NCBI RefSeq assembly: GCF_000151665.1
Contig: NW_013171829.1
Span: 115,502-179,501 of the forward strand
Reading direction: 5' to 3'
Length of the DNA: 64,000 bases
DNA from: Blastocystis hominis
Lineage: Eukaryota > Sar > Bigyra > Opalinata > Blastocystidae
Positions 22,048 to 33,054 of this stretch are shown in pieces. A program made the translations under genes and the position numbers. Position 1 is the stretch's first letter. Each line of letters starts with the position of its first letter. The notes below the pieces were generated by a model. That model was not told the origin of the DNA. It did no database searches and saw nothing but the letters and a program-made list of their open reading frames with translations.

Positions 22048-25000
22048 CTTGTAAAAGAAATCGTTACAGAGCAGAACACACCTCGGTTTGGAGCGGTTTT
22101 GGGTGGTGACGTATAGTCCCAAGAAGATTAGTGCTATTCAGTACAGCGTCTTCAGTGGACGTGATATGAACCGGGAGTCCGTGGTAGAAGTGTGTGCAAC
22201 GTAGATTGCGTCGGGAGTGCATCATTTCAAGAGATATATTTTGCCAACAGAGCCGCGATCCAATGCCAAACGGTGTGCTGGATCGACGTCTCGGCGTCTC
22301 CTCAAAATCCGAGATTTGCCAGACTTGTGGGAAGAATATCGCTACTTGTCCTGGACACTTCGGAACCATTCACTTAGTAATGCCAGTGTTTCACATTGGT
22401 TACATCAACATGATCATTGGTATTTTGCGTTCGATCTGCAAGGTTGTGATTCCTCTCCCTCCTGACCGCTAGAAATGCGGTCGTTGCCTGCTGAGCTACG
22501 AAGATCGCGAACATTACCTCCGCAAGTTCCTCAATCCGTACACGGACGTTCTGCACAAGCGTCAATACAACAAACAAGTCATCGATCTGTGTCGAAAGGT
22601 CTACGAATGCCCCTACTGGTAGGCTCTTTCTTTCTTGGTCTGTGCGTCTAACGAGCAGCCACGCGGTGAACGGCGAAGTGAAGAAAATCCCGGGCACGGC
22701 TTCGATCCGCATCGTGGTTTCGGTTGTTGTCTCTGACCGATAGGAGCACATCCTGCCTCCGAACAAGCTGACGGAAGAGGAGCAGCGCGCGATCCACGAC
22801 TCCTTCGCCTCGGCGTGCAAATACAACGCCGATCTCCACTCCTACATCGACCGCGCCCACGTATTTCTTCTACCTCCTCCCTTTTTCTCACGCCCAGGAA
22901 GACCTCACCGCGCAAGTCGTGCTGGATCTCTTCAAGCTGATCCCCTCTGAGGACCTGCCGCTGCTCTGGATCAACGAGCTCTCCGGCCGGCCCGAGAACC
23001 TCCTTCTCACCGACATCATCGTCCCGCCGGTCACGATCCGTCCCTCCGTCGTGATGGAGAGCACCAACGGGAGCAACGAGGACGACATCACGATGATTCT
23101 GCAGGACATCACGCGCACCAACTCCCAGCTGCAGCAGTCCATCAACAACGGCGCCAGCATGCGCATCATCATGGACAACTGGGACCATCTCCAGATCCTC
23201 TGCGCCGAGCTCATCAACGGCGACCTCCCGGGCATCTCCACGCTCGTCAAGTCCGCCGTGCCCAAGCGCTCGCTCGTCCAGCGCCTCAAGGGCAAGCAGG
23301 GCCGCTTCCGCGGCAATCTCTCGGGAAAGAGAGTGGAGTTCTCGGGGCGCACGGTGATCTCTCCGGACCCGAATCTGTCGATCGAGGAGGTCGGCGTCCC
23401 GATCTTTGTGGCGATGAAGCTCACCTACCCCGAGCGCGTGACGGCGTTCAACATCGAGAGACTGCGCGGAATGGTGCGGAACGGCGCGAGCCGCTACCCG
23501 GGAGCGAACATGATCCGACCGGGCAACAGCCGAGCGATCTCGCTGATGTACGGCGATCGCGAGCGAGCGGCGCAGAATCTGCAGATCGGAGACATCGTCG
23601 AGAGACACTTGATCGATGGCGATGTTTCGCTGTTCAATCGGCAGCCGTCGCTGCACCGCATGTCCATCATGTCGCACCGCGTGAAGGTGCTTCCGTGGAA
23701 GACCTTCCGCTTCAACGAGTGCGACTGCTCTCCGTACAACGCGGATTTCGACGGGGACGAGATGAACATCCACATCCCCCAGACCGAAGAGGCGCGGATT
23801 GAAGCGCGCGAATTGATGGGCATCAAGCACAACATCGTGAATCCGCGCTCCGGCGAGCCGCTCATCACCGCCACGCAGGACTTCATCACGGGAGCCTTCG
23901 TCCTCACGCAGCGCGACGTGTTTTTGTCCCGCCTGGACTTCTGCAGACTGGTCGCGTTTCTCTCCGACGCGCAGGAAACCGTCGAGATCCCGACGCCCGC
24001 CGTGCTGAAGCCGGCCATGCTGTGGACGGGCAAGCAGGTCTTCTCGATGCTGCTGAAGCCCAACCCGCAGGAGGGCGTGGTTCTGTCGCTGGAGATGAAG
24101 GCGAAGAACTTCCAGATGTCCAAAGTCGACTCGAACTTGTGGATGTGTCCGCAGGACGGGTACGTCGTGATCCAAAACAGCGAGCTGCTCTGCGGAAACA
24201 TCGATAAGAACTGCGTAGGAGGGAACAAGAAGGGCCTCGTGTGCGTGCTGATCCGCGACTTCACGCCGGAAGACACGGTGAAAGCGCTGGGACGGCTCAC
24301 GAAGCTGACGTCGCGGTTTTTGATGGATTACGGGTTCACGATCGGTCTGGACGACGTGTCTCCCGACGAGCGTCTGCTGCAGCAGATGCACGAGATCGTG
24401 GCGAAGAACTACGCGAAGGTGGACGAGACGATCCACCAGTACAACAGCGGGAAGCTCGCGCTGCGACCCGGATGCAACGCGGAGCAGACGCTGGAGAGCA
24501 TCTGCTCGGGTTTGCTATCAGACATTCGCGACACGATCGGCAAGATGTGCATGACCAACCTCCCCAAGACCAACTACCCGCTCATCATGGCCACGTGCGG
24601 ATCCAAGGGCTCCGCCATCAACATCTGCCAGATGATTTACTGCGTCGGACAGCAGGTCGTGTCCGGAAACCGCATCCCCGATGGGTTCATTCAGCGGTCG
24701 CTGCCGCACTTCCTGCCCAACGCGAAGGAGCCCAACGCGAAGGGCTTCGTCGCCAACAGCTTCTACTCCGGACTCACCCCCATGGAGTTCTTCTTCCACA
24801 CCATGGGCGGCCGCGAGGGACTCGTCGATTCCGCCGTGAAAACCGCGGATACCGGGTATATGCAGCGTCGTCTGATGAAGGCGCTGGAGGATTTGTGCAT
24901 CAGCTACGACAACACAGGTGGGCTTTTTTTTTCTTGAAGGGAGTAAAACGCAGTGCGAACCGCGGATAACGAGATCGTCCAGCTGGTCTACGGAGACGAC

Positions 25001-26829
25001 AGTCTCAACGCGGTAGTTTCCACGTTTCTACGTTTAGAATAGAGCTTCATGGAGGCGAATAACGGTCCGGTGGACTTCGAGCGCACGTGGTCCGTCGTGC
25101 AGCTTCTCTACCCCCACGCGCAGCACGTGCAGAATTCGGTGAAGAATTCGGTGCAGAATTCTGAAACGAACTCATCGAATTCTGAAACGAGTCCATCAAA
25201 TTCTGAAACGAACTCGTCGAATTCTTCGTCGAATTCTTCGTCGAATTCCGCGTCGAACGACGAGGATTCGGTGCTGCTGCCGTGCGACATTCTGGAAGTG
25301 GCCGAGACCCTGCTGAACCACCCGCGGTTTTTATCGATGTGCGGCGGCAGCGTGCACGGGCAGAAGTTCCTCGACGAGATCGCGCAGTTCTGCCGCACCA
25401 TCGCGGCGCGCGCGTCGCTGGAGCGCGTGCTGCTGGGTCTGGACGATGGGTACCACTACCTGGGCAACGCCCCGTCGGCTCGGCGGTTCCCGATCGACCG
25501 CGCGCCGCTGTCCATGCGGCGGTCGAAGCAGCTGGCGTTCTGCCACGTGACGCGGCGGCAGCTGTCGCACTTCTTCGACGTGGTGTACGCGAAGTACCGC
25601 CGGTCGATCGTGGAGCCCGGCGAGGCGGTAGGCGCGATCTCCGGACAGTCTTTCGGCGAGCCGGCGACGCAGATGACGCTGAAGACGTTCCACTTCGCGG
25701 GCGTGGCGTCGATGGACATCACGCAGGGAGTGCCGCGTATCAAAGAGATCATCAACGCGGTGCCGTCGATCTCCACGCCCATCATCACCGTGGAGCTGCT
25801 GAACAACCAGGACGAGATCAGCGCGCGCGTCTGCAAGGGCCGCTTGGAGCGCACGCTGCTCGGCGAGGTCGCCGCGTTCATCAAGGAGGTCTACACGCCC
25901 GAGATGTGCTTCCTCGACGTCCAGCTCGACATGGAGGCCATCCACAAGCTCTATCTTCCCGTACTCTCTCTTCTCTCCGCCTTCTCTCTCTCTAGATCAC
26001 GCCCGACTCCGTCCGCAGAGCCATCATTCAGAGCAAACTCAAGCTCAAACTCAAAGACGAGCACGTGACCATCAGCGGAAAATCAGGACTCCGCATTATC
26101 CCGCCGCCCCCCGTGATTACCGCCGCCAAACGTTTCGACCCTGCCTCTCTTTCACTCGCAGCCAACCGGAACCGCGGGGACGACCAGTATTTCACGCTGC
26201 AGCGGCTGAAGGAGATGCTTCCCGCGGTTATCGTGAACGGAATTCCGACGGTGCATCGCGCGGTGCTGAACAAGGTGGAGAAGCCGACGGCGCACATGAA
26301 TTTGCTGATCGACGGCACGGGATTGCTGCAAGTGATGGGGACTGTGGGAGTGGACCACACGAAGACGGTGACGAATCATGTACTCGAGATTAACAGCGTG
26401 CTGGGAATCGAGGCGGCGCGCACGGTACTGATTCAGGAAGTGTCGAACACGTGAGATTGATCGGGTTTTGCGAGTGTAGATATGGGTCGTACGGATTGTC
26501 GATCGACATTCGCCATCAGATGCTGCTGGCGGATTGCATGACGTAGGAGAGCGGAAAGAGGGTGAATGGCAGGTTTAAAGGACAAGTGCTGGGAATGACG
26601 CGGTTCGGAATCGAGAAGATGAAGGAGTCGGTGATGACGCTGGCGTCTTTCGAGAAAACGGCGGATCATTTGTTTGACGCTGCGTTGCACGGACGCAGAG
26701 ATAATATTATCGGCGTGAGCGATCGCGTGATTATGGGAATTCCGATTCTCGTGGGCACTGGCGTCTTTTCGATCATCTACAAACCTACAAACTATGGAGT
26801 GGTGCCTCCGATGAAAAAAACGTATCTTT
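22030..26829 (+). CDS. RPC1: RNA polymerase III largest subunit RPC1
   Basis: Thirteen exons (introns 28-40 nt) code for about 1,460 residues. In order: the zinc-binding clamp [20 protein letters not shown] and KCGRCLLS...[29 protein letters not shown]; the catalytic loop [16 protein letters not shown]; and the trigger-loop region [20 protein letters not shown]. The C-terminus [20 protein letters not shown] matches POLR3A, not RPB1 or RPA1 (no CTD heptads). The enzyme makes tRNA and 5S rRNA. A Ser/Asn/Glu-rich insert (25133-25263) is extra. No stop is encoded: the frame reaches KKTYL then T|GCGC|TGTTTGTT, so TAA forms at T26829. Read-through would run into the next gene's leader. Confidence 0.95.
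25133..25263 (+). repeat. Coding minisatellite in RPC1 (Asn-Ser/Glu-Thr rich)
   Basis: Repeated GAATTCTGAAACGAACTCGT-like units code for a run of N, S, E and T about 40 residues long, ahead of the C-terminal catalytic region. It is absent from RPC1 of other lineages as far as I know. Confidence 0.8.
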
Positions 26830-26833
26830 GCGC

Positions 26834-26841
26834 TGTTTGTT
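26834..26841 (+). terminator. Poly(A) octamer of RPC1
   Basis: TGTTTGTT, four bases (GCGC) after T26829, and 14 nt before the ferredoxin ATG. Confidence 0.88.
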
Positions 26842-26855
26842 CCAAACTTTTTCTC

Positions 26856-27349
26856 ATGCTCTCCTCTACCGGAAGACTTCTCTCCCGCGTGTCCCAAGTC
26901 CTGGCTCCCGCCTTCACTCGCTCCGTTTCGGGTTGAATTGCACGCTCGTTTTCATCATGTAGTGTCGTTTCGGATTAAGTCCTTCGTCGATGAATTCACT
27001 ACCGAAGAGGTGGATGTAGAAGCGGAGGAAGGACGTACCATCCTTGATGTGGCTCAGGAGTACGGCGCAAGCATTAACTGTACGTGATTTGGAGCTTTGC
27101 TGTGATGTTTCAGCCTTCTGTGGCGGCAATTGTCATTGTGGAGGGTGCCATATCAAGCTCGCGCAGGCAGTATCGGACTTACTGCCGAGACCTAGTGAGA
27201 AGGAGGCCGAAGTACTGAAGAAATGCGTCGACGTGGATGAAAGGTAAGGTCGAATTTGTGGCTCAATGCGCAGCTCTCGCCTCGCTTGCCAGACGAAGGT
27301 GAACAAATGTATGGAAGGAAGGGTGATCATTGTTCCTTTGGCCATTTGA
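26856..27349 (+). CDS. Mitochondrial-type 2Fe-2S ferredoxin (adrenodoxin/Yah1)
   Basis: Begins with an Arg/Ser-rich, acid-free presequence ([20 protein letters not shown]). The ferredoxin core has [17 protein letters not shown], then [15 protein letters not shown] (Cys-x5-Cys-x2-Cys), and the fourth cluster Cys in RLACQTK. Introns of 31, 34 and 30 nt separate the presequence, the core and the fourth-Cys exon. It donates electrons in Fe-S cluster assembly inside the mitochondrion-related organelle (family knowledge). The frame ends PLAI TGA; this TGA (27347-27349) begins with the very T that lies four bases before TGTTTGTT, so polyadenylation would turn TGA into TAA. Confidence 0.92.
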
Positions 27350-27351
27350 AT

Positions 27352-27359
27352 TGTTTGTT
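27352..27359 (+). terminator. Poly(A) octamer of the ferredoxin gene
   Basis: TGTTTGTT with GAAT between it and T27347, the first base of the encoded TGA. Confidence 0.85.
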
Positions 27360-27682
27360 GGAAAGGCGATTTCCTGAGCTTGTGTCGTAGTGTTTATTTT
27401 GCATGTGTCGTAGTGTTTCTGCAGATGACACTCGGGAACGACCTCTGTCTCGTAGAATAGAGTAGGGTAGCAATGCAAAATCACTTTTATTCACAGTATA
27501 TGTCAAATTGCGAATGTTCTCGCATGAAAGAAGCATTTGGGGCTACTCGCGGTTATTCCGTTTGTGTTTGTTAGATATAAAAATAGTGGACCTGGCGTTC
27601 CATTCTTTCGTATTGAGAAGAATCTATCGCCTTTCGTGATTTAGAGACTCTACTTAATCGCATTTTTTCTAGTTTGTTTTCA
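27360..27682. other. Short spacer with an orphan poly(A) octamer
   Basis: Holds an exact plus-strand TGTTTGTT at 27565-27572 that belongs to no recognised gene. There is a 15-bp direct repeat (TGTGTCGTAGTGTTT at 27381 and 27404). A tiny spliceable frame from ATG 27403 to TGA 27527 exists, using a 35-nt intron, for about 30 residues. A short gene or non-coding RNA is possible but unproven. Confidence 0.25.
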
Positions 27683-29446
27683 ATGGATCAGCAAGATAAG
27701 ATTTCTGCTTCTGAAATGCTAAGTAGTAAAGAGTACGTAGGTCTAATCCGCAGAGGATAGTTCGCTCTATCTCCCCATTTCCACAAGACCTGGAGACGAG
27801 ATATTCAGCGACTTTCAAAGCGTTGAAGAGGTGGTCAGTCCGATCGATAGAGATCCCTATTCTTCCGCTCAGCCGCAATCCATCCATATTACGCATCACT
27901 CGCTTTTACCTGATAATTACATGATGGGAGACGACACTCTTTCTGGTTTCCGTGACGATCCCTACTCTGTGCGCGACTTTCCCCCGGACTCCTCATTTCC
28001 TCGTTTTCCCTCTTGGCTTCCTCCCAGCGCGGCGCACCCTCCCTTTTCTCCTTCCGATCCTTACTCTCCGGACTACCCTGACTCCTACCGCCTCCCCTAC
28101 TACTCTCCCGGCCACACTCGCCATCGCACATTAGGCGATGGCCTTCCTACCTACACCGACGCTTTCCATCTCACCAGCGAGCCGCCGCTTCCTCCGGACT
28201 CCGACCTCCGCCCCTTCCTCGCCTCGCCTCCGCCCTTCCGCGACCCGCGTCCCACGCATTTCCGCTTCAATTCCTCGCCCGCATTCCCCGCGGGAACCGT
28301 TGGACCCCTCCCCGCGGGACCCTCCGCTCCCTCTGGAACCGCGGGAAATTACCGAAACCGTCCGGGCTCACGGGGGCTGCACTCGCGCCACGCCTCGGAA
28401 AGCACGCTTCCCCGCGGTTCTCGGCTGCCTTCCCGGTCCCCCGAAGACACCCCGCGGGAATTGCGAGACCCGCGGGAATGGCCGGTCCGGTCGGAGGAGG
28501 TGCGGTCTCCCGCGGGGAATGCGTCGAAGCCGGCGAAGGAGCCGAGCCCCGTTCCGACGAAACTCCCGTACGAATGCCGCGATTTTCGGAGCGGGAAGTG
28601 TACCCGCGGGGAGAACTGCAAGTTCATGCACGTGCAGGATCGCGGTTCCCCGCGGGGCGGATTTGAGTCGAAGCCGGTAGGGGTTTTCCGCGGTTGTGAG
28701 GTAGAAAAGCACGCAGCTGTGCCGCGATTATCTGCGCGGAGTGTGCCAGCGAAAGAACTGCAAGTTCGTGCACGCGCGCCCCGAAGGGTTTCCCCGGTTC
28801 CCCGATGTGAGCGGGAGCGCGCAGTTCGGCCCGTCGCTTCGCCCCGCGTTCGGAGAACTGGAGGGCTACGCGTATTACCCCCATGGCAATTATGCCCCCT
28901 ATCTGGGTAGGCGAAGGAGCGGCGTTGCATCTAGACGAGGTCGTGGAGTACGTCGAGGAGCCTGCGCAGACCGTCCTGGGTCCTTCTCCGATGGGCCAGC
29001 CGATGGGTGTTGCAATGGGTCAACCGATGGGTCAACCGATGGGGGTTGGAATGGGTCCTTCTGCAATGGGCTCTGCAATGGGCTCTGCAATGGGCTCTGC
29101 AATGGGTCCTTCAATAGGTCAACCAATGGGCCAGCCGATGGGTCCTTCTGCGATGAATCAACCGATGAATCAGCCGATGGGTCCTTCTGCGATGGGTCCT
29201 TCTGCGATGGGTCCTGGCGGGTACTCTGTGTCCTTCATGCCCTACCGGGCTGGCGGCGCGATGCCCTCCATGGCTCCGCCGATGGGGCCTTCTGCGATGA
29301 ACCCTTCTGCGATGGGCCCTGGCGGGCTCTACGGGTCCACGGCGTCGCTGCGCACCGCGGGCGGCGGGTCTTTTAGCGGGGAGGGCAGCGAGGCGGACGT
29401 GCAGAGCACGCATAGCATGAATAGCGATGAAGCGTCCTCTCCGTAG
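27683..29446 (+). CDS. CCCH zinc-finger RNA-binding protein
   Basis: Four exons (introns 28, 40, 28 nt). A long Pro/Ser/Asp-rich N-terminal half is followed by two CCCH fingers: YECRDFRSGKCTRGENCKFM then H (C-x7-C-x5-C-x3-H), and LCRDYLRGVCQRKNCKFVH (C-x7-C-x4-C-x3-H). The second is completed by the 40-nt splice. The C-terminal third is a Gly/Met/Pro/Gln low-complexity region made of a minisatellite (PMGQPMG, PSAMG). CCCH pairs of this kind bind mRNA (muscleblind or tristetraprolin-like roles), but I cannot assign an orthologue. The stop TAG is encoded. It converges on the ARMC1-like gene about 57 bp away. Confidence 0.75.
28985..29220 (+). repeat. Coding minisatellite (GATGGGTCCTTCTGC-type units)
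   Basis: Many copies of short ATGGG-centred units code for repeated MGQP and MGPSA. GC-rich and probably length-variable. Confidence 0.85.
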
Positions 29447-29490
29447 GGAGAGACAGTGTTTGGCAACTTCTCTTTGCTCCGTCTTTGTTC

Positions 29491-29498
29491 AACAAACA
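29491..29498 (-). terminator. Poly(A) octamer of the ARMC1-like gene
   Basis: Minus-strand TGTTTGTT, four bases (GGCG) after T29503. Confidence 0.85.
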
Positions 29499-29502
29499 CG
29501 CC

Positions 29503-30437
29503 ACCACCAGCTCAGCACGCTTCGCACGCTCGACAGCAGCCAGTTCGCGCGCCGATCCTTCCGCTCCTTCTTCGCCTTCGCCAGCCGCTTCGCCTCCAGT
29601 TTGCTCTCGATCGACGCGAACCCGTACGTCGCCAGCGCGTCCCGACCCGGCTCCGCGGGGTTGTATAAATCGTCCACGAAGCCGTCGTCCGCCTCGATCA
29701 GCGTCGAAGTCGCGTCATCCTCCTGGAAGAGATTGCTGCAATCACAGGGCACGGACAACTCTACCAGAGCGAAGTGTGGATCATTTCCTTGCGAGACTCG
29801 CCTTTGATTTCGCGCACGTTCACGATTACGCTCTTGTTCACCTTGTCGAACGTAATCGACACCACGCCTTCGATACCCAAAATGGTTCGCTGAATATTCT
29901 CACACACCACCGGATCGTCGATTCCGATGATCTAGCCTCTTACTATCAAGACCAGAACCTACATCGTAGCGGTAATACCTGTTTTCGGTTCTCTTTTGAT
30001 TGTACAAGTCGATATGCACACGACTCATCGCTTGCTGGTTCAAACTCACTTTAAAGTACTTTTTCACGTTTGTAAAGATCTCCGACACGTAACTCTTCTC
30101 CTTCTCACCTCCACTGTGTTCTAGACGTGTCTAGCATTTATGCACTCTCAATCAATGTACTAGAGCCGCAGTCAACTTGTCATTATCGGCTAGTGTCCGT
30201 TTAAAATGGTTATTGCGCGAAATATATACGAGAATAGACAATGCATCCATCCGAATGCTACTATCATCCATTCCAAGAGCAAGTATTATATTATCCATAA
30301 AATCTATGCTCATTAGTCGTTCGACACATATTCGTACAAGGCATATTCATTAGACTCTCATGATAGTCACAATCCGCTGCTAAGAGAACCAATGAGTGAA
30401 TCGTGCTATTGATATTCACAATATCGTCATCATCCAT
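29503..30437 (-). CDS. ARMC1: ARMC1-like protein (armadillo plus HMA-like domain)
   Basis: The N-terminal armadillo-like stretch is LVLLAADCDYHESLM, then ILALGMDDSSIRMDALSILV and YISRNN. It is followed by an HMA-like fold (IIGIDDPVVCENIQRTILGI, VVSITFDKVNKSVIVNV) and a charged helix with the tail WLLSSVRSVLSWW. Human ARMC1 has the same order and ends FLSRSFYW; it associates with the mitochondrial MIB/MICOS machinery and DNAJC11. Introns of about 34, 40, 29, 31 and 29 nt are inferred; the small 12-nt exon (NTVE) is the least certain. No encoded stop after WW: the frame reads T|GGCG|TGTTTGTT, giving TAA at T29503. Read-through would add WRVC. Confidence 0.7.
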
Positions 30438-30823
30438 TGTATACTCGGTTTCTAGTTCTGGAAAATGCAGATTCTAATTAAGAAAAAGACTTTGAGGATG
30501 GCCGCTACAGCAACGTTATTCCCGCGATCATGCTTCAGTTGATGTTTTTATTTCCTTGTGAGCCGAAATGAAACTGAAATGGTAAAAAAAATATAGAGTA
30601 TAATAGTAGGATCAGACTATGAGGTTATAGCAAAATAAGCAGATTGGAGAGAATAGCCACACAATGCTTATCATTCAGGAATCTGCTTTTCTCTACTCTA
30701 CTCCACACTCATTCATCCTTTCTCATTTCTTCAACAAAACAAAGCCACATAACCATTCCTTAATCAATTATAAAGATTCTTGGTAAAACTAATAGTAGAC
30801 AACAAAAGTACAGAACAAGTGAA
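30438..30823. other. Intergenic spacer, no gene seen
   Basis: About 385 bp between the ARMC1-like start and the RRP40 stop, both minus-strand genes. No canonical octamer and no coding frame were recognised. Confidence 0.5.
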
Positions 30824-31430
30824 CTAAAGAGAATTGAGGATCGTGTTGCTTATCGTTATTATCTTGTTAGCATCACCGCTGTTCACCCATACCTGCAGGT
30901 CATACCATCCCCTCTCACTTACAAAACCATTCAAACCAATCGCACACTCGTAAGGAATTTGAGAGCCAATCGTTTGCAGAATATCGCATCCCGGGTCCAG
31001 TAATCTATATCGTCATAACAATAATCCAAAAAGCACTGTCGAGCTTGTGTAACGGAAATCTTAAAGACATAGCCATCTTTCAATTCGCCAAACAGAGAAG
31101 CTCCGTTCACCCATTCCGATCGAGGACCATTCGCGACTGTGCAAGTGAGTTGCGCAGCCATTCCAGGAAGTGCCTGCAGCACTCGACAGTACACGAGACA
31201 GCCAGGCTAAATGTAATCAGCGAGCGGCAGAGCAGCCTACTTTCAACATGGGTTTGTTTCGCTTTGTTGCTCCTTCGAATGCGACATGATTCAGTCGCGC
31301 TGTGAACGCTGCGTTAATATCCACTTCATACTCTTCACTAAATCGGTCGGTAATCACTCCGATCACGCAATCGTCCTTTTGAGGTGTATAAACTATTCGT
31401 AATCACACGGATGTTCAATATACAGCGCAT
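30824..31430 (-). CDS. RRP40: Exosome subunit RRP40 (EXOSC3)
   Basis: Reads MRFYTPQKDDCVIGVITD, then the S1-domain strands VAFEGATKRNKPMLKPG and VYCRVLQ, and the KH part LFGELKDGYVFKISVTQARQ, ILQTIGSQIPYECAIGLNGF and VWVNSG. The order and strings (FEGATKRNRP, GLNGKIWVK) are those of RRP40, an RNA-binding cap subunit of the exosome. Introns of 31, 34, 32 and 30 nt are inferred. As modelled it lacks the N-terminal domain of yeast and human RRP40. An upstream open stretch to about 31560 ([18 protein letters not shown]) might encode part of it through another splice, but no ATG is found there in frame. The stop is TAG at 30824-30826. Confidence 0.8.
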
Positions 31431-31575
31431 AGTGAATAATAATGAATCTTGAAAAACGATCGCGGTTTAGATGGGCCTTCATTCTTTATACCTACAAATT
31501 CCGATTCCAAACCGGTCTCAAGTTTTTCATCCAGAACTCCCAGAATTATTCTTGTTTCATCGAGTGTACTGAATC

Positions 31576-32143
31576 ATGGGTCGTATGTATGGAAAAGGGT
31601 AAGTTGCACTGGGTTGGTGTCGGCAAAACACTCATGTTTGTGTAGAAAGGGTATTTCGGCTTCTTGCCTGCCCTACAAGAGAACTGCTCCTTCCTGGTGC
31701 AAATCTACTGCTGAGGAGGTTGAGGCTTCCGTCTGCCGTTTGGCTAAGAAGGGACTCACTCCCTCTCAGATTGGTGTGATGCTGAGAGATCAGAAGGGTA
31801 TTGGTCAGGTGAAGGCCGTGACCGGCTCTAAGATTCTCAGAATCCTGAAGAAGAACGGTAAGGTTTCGGCTTTCCGCTCTTGACGCCATAGGACTGGCCC
31901 CTTCTCTGCCTGAGGATATGTACTTCCTCATCAAGAAGGCTGTCGCCATCAGAAAGCACCTGGAGCGCAACCGAAAGGACCGCGACTCCAAGTTCCGTCT
32001 GATTCTGATCGAGAGCCGTATTCACCGTCTTACTCGTTACTACAAGCGTACTGAGCAGCTTCCTCCCACCTGGAAGTAGTAGGTGTTGAACGAAATGCTT
32101 CACGTGTAGCAACTCTGCCACCGCTTCCACTCTGGTCGCTTAA
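31576..32143 (+). CDS. RPS13: 40S ribosomal protein S13 (uS15)
   Basis: Begins [20 protein letters not shown] and continues [38 protein letters not shown], and [14 protein letters not shown] 47-nt first intron follows the seventh codon; a 34-nt intron precedes [10 protein letters not shown] third intron of 34 nt starts inside an apparent AAG-TAG-TAG end; splicing it restores the conserved tail [10 protein letters not shown] (human YESSTASALVA), so the in-frame TAG at the end of exon 3 is not the true stop. Part of the small ribosomal subunit. The start lies 145 bp from the divergent RRP40 start. The octamer is at 32174. Confidence 0.96.
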
Positions 32144-32173
32144 ACAGATAGATTGGTGAAACAAGATTTCGAT

Positions 32174-32181
32174 TGTTTGTT
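32174..32181 (+). terminator. Poly(A) octamer of RPS13
   Basis: TGTTTGTT with T-CGAT just upstream, about 30 nt after the encoded TAA. Confidence 0.75.
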
Positions 32182-32259
32182 GTAGCACATTCGTTATTTT
32201 GCTTTGCTTTGCCACTCTCAATATGAGACTCTCTCTTTCCATTCAGGAAGTGTGAGTAC

Positions 32260-32267
32260 AACAAACA
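32260..32267 (-). terminator. Poly(A) octamer of the CNBP gene
   Basis: Minus-strand TGTTTGTT about 60 nt past the encoded stop. The base at the usual cleavage position is G, not T. Confidence 0.65.
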
Positions 32268-32327
32268 AAGACTACAGAATGTGTATGCTACAGCCGTAAC
32301 ACTCAGCCTACCCTTGGATTTCGCTCT

Positions 32328-32866
32328 CTACATGGGACAGTCGCGAGCCTTGTGACCCGACTGACCGCACTTGTGGCAAACCGTCTCATTCGGGCAATCA
32401 CGAGCAAAATGGCCAGGCTGATTGCAGTTTCTGCAGACAGCCTGGTTCGTGCAGTCGCGGGCAATGTGGCCAGGCTGGCGGCAGTTACGGCAAACAACCT
32501 CATTCGGGCAATCGCGAGCAAAGTGACCCTCCTTGTTGCAGTTACGGCAAATGATCGTCTTCGCCGCTCTTCCAGTCGGACGGCTGGTTCTTAGAATAAC
32601 AAAACACAACCCATGCAAACCTCTCCTCAGGGCAGTCAGCAGCAATGTGACCAGGCTTGCCGCAGTTGTAGCAGACAGACTCGGTATTCTCGCCATTCTG
32701 ATTGGGGCAATCACGAGCAACGTGACCAAACCCTCCGCAGACATAGCATTTCTTGCCAGCTCCAGGCTTCTGCTGGCTTCCTACACAGTCAAACGAAACG
32801 ATCAAACGTACTATTGGGGCAATCACGAGCCTTATGCCCACTCTGTCCACAAACGTAACACTCCAT
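32328..32866 (-). CDS. CNBP: CNBP/Gis2-type protein with seven CCHC knuckles
   Basis: Three exons (two 31-nt introns) give seven Cys-x2-Cys-x4-His-x4-Cys zinc knuckles: YVCGQSGHKARDC, YVCGGFGHVARDC, YNCGKPGHIAADC, RNCNKEGHFARDC, RNCRQPGHIARDC, RNCNQPGHFARDC and HKCGQSGHKARDC. A short basic linker (RTSRPTGRAAK) lies between knuckles 3 and 4. This count and spacing match CNBP/ZNF9 and yeast Gis2, single-stranded nucleic-acid binders that promote translation of some mRNAs. The stop TAG at 32328-32330 is encoded. Confidence 0.9.
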
Positions 32867-33054
32867 CTCCTAGAGCGTGAACGGGGCGAACAATACTTAC
32901 CACGATCAATTCCTTTAACCTAAACTATGTGTGGTAGGGAAATCACTGCAGAATTTGAGTTGCCACATTATACTTGTTTTTACTATGGGAGTTTCAGTTG
33001 TGGGGTTTGCTCAATAGTGCTTTAGATAGGTCACTTTTGGGAAGCGGAATTCGA

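Noticed and set aside
22613-24436. Long antisense frame of about 607 codons opposite RPC1
   Set aside because: Shadow of a GC-rich coding exon; the Arg/His-rich translation has no recognisable domain, while the plus strand is unmistakable RPC1.
32066-32082. Apparent early stop (AAG TAG TAG) truncating RPS13
   Set aside because: A 34-nt intron beginning at the first TAG's G restores the conserved C-terminal ASTLVA, so it is a retained-intron illusion.
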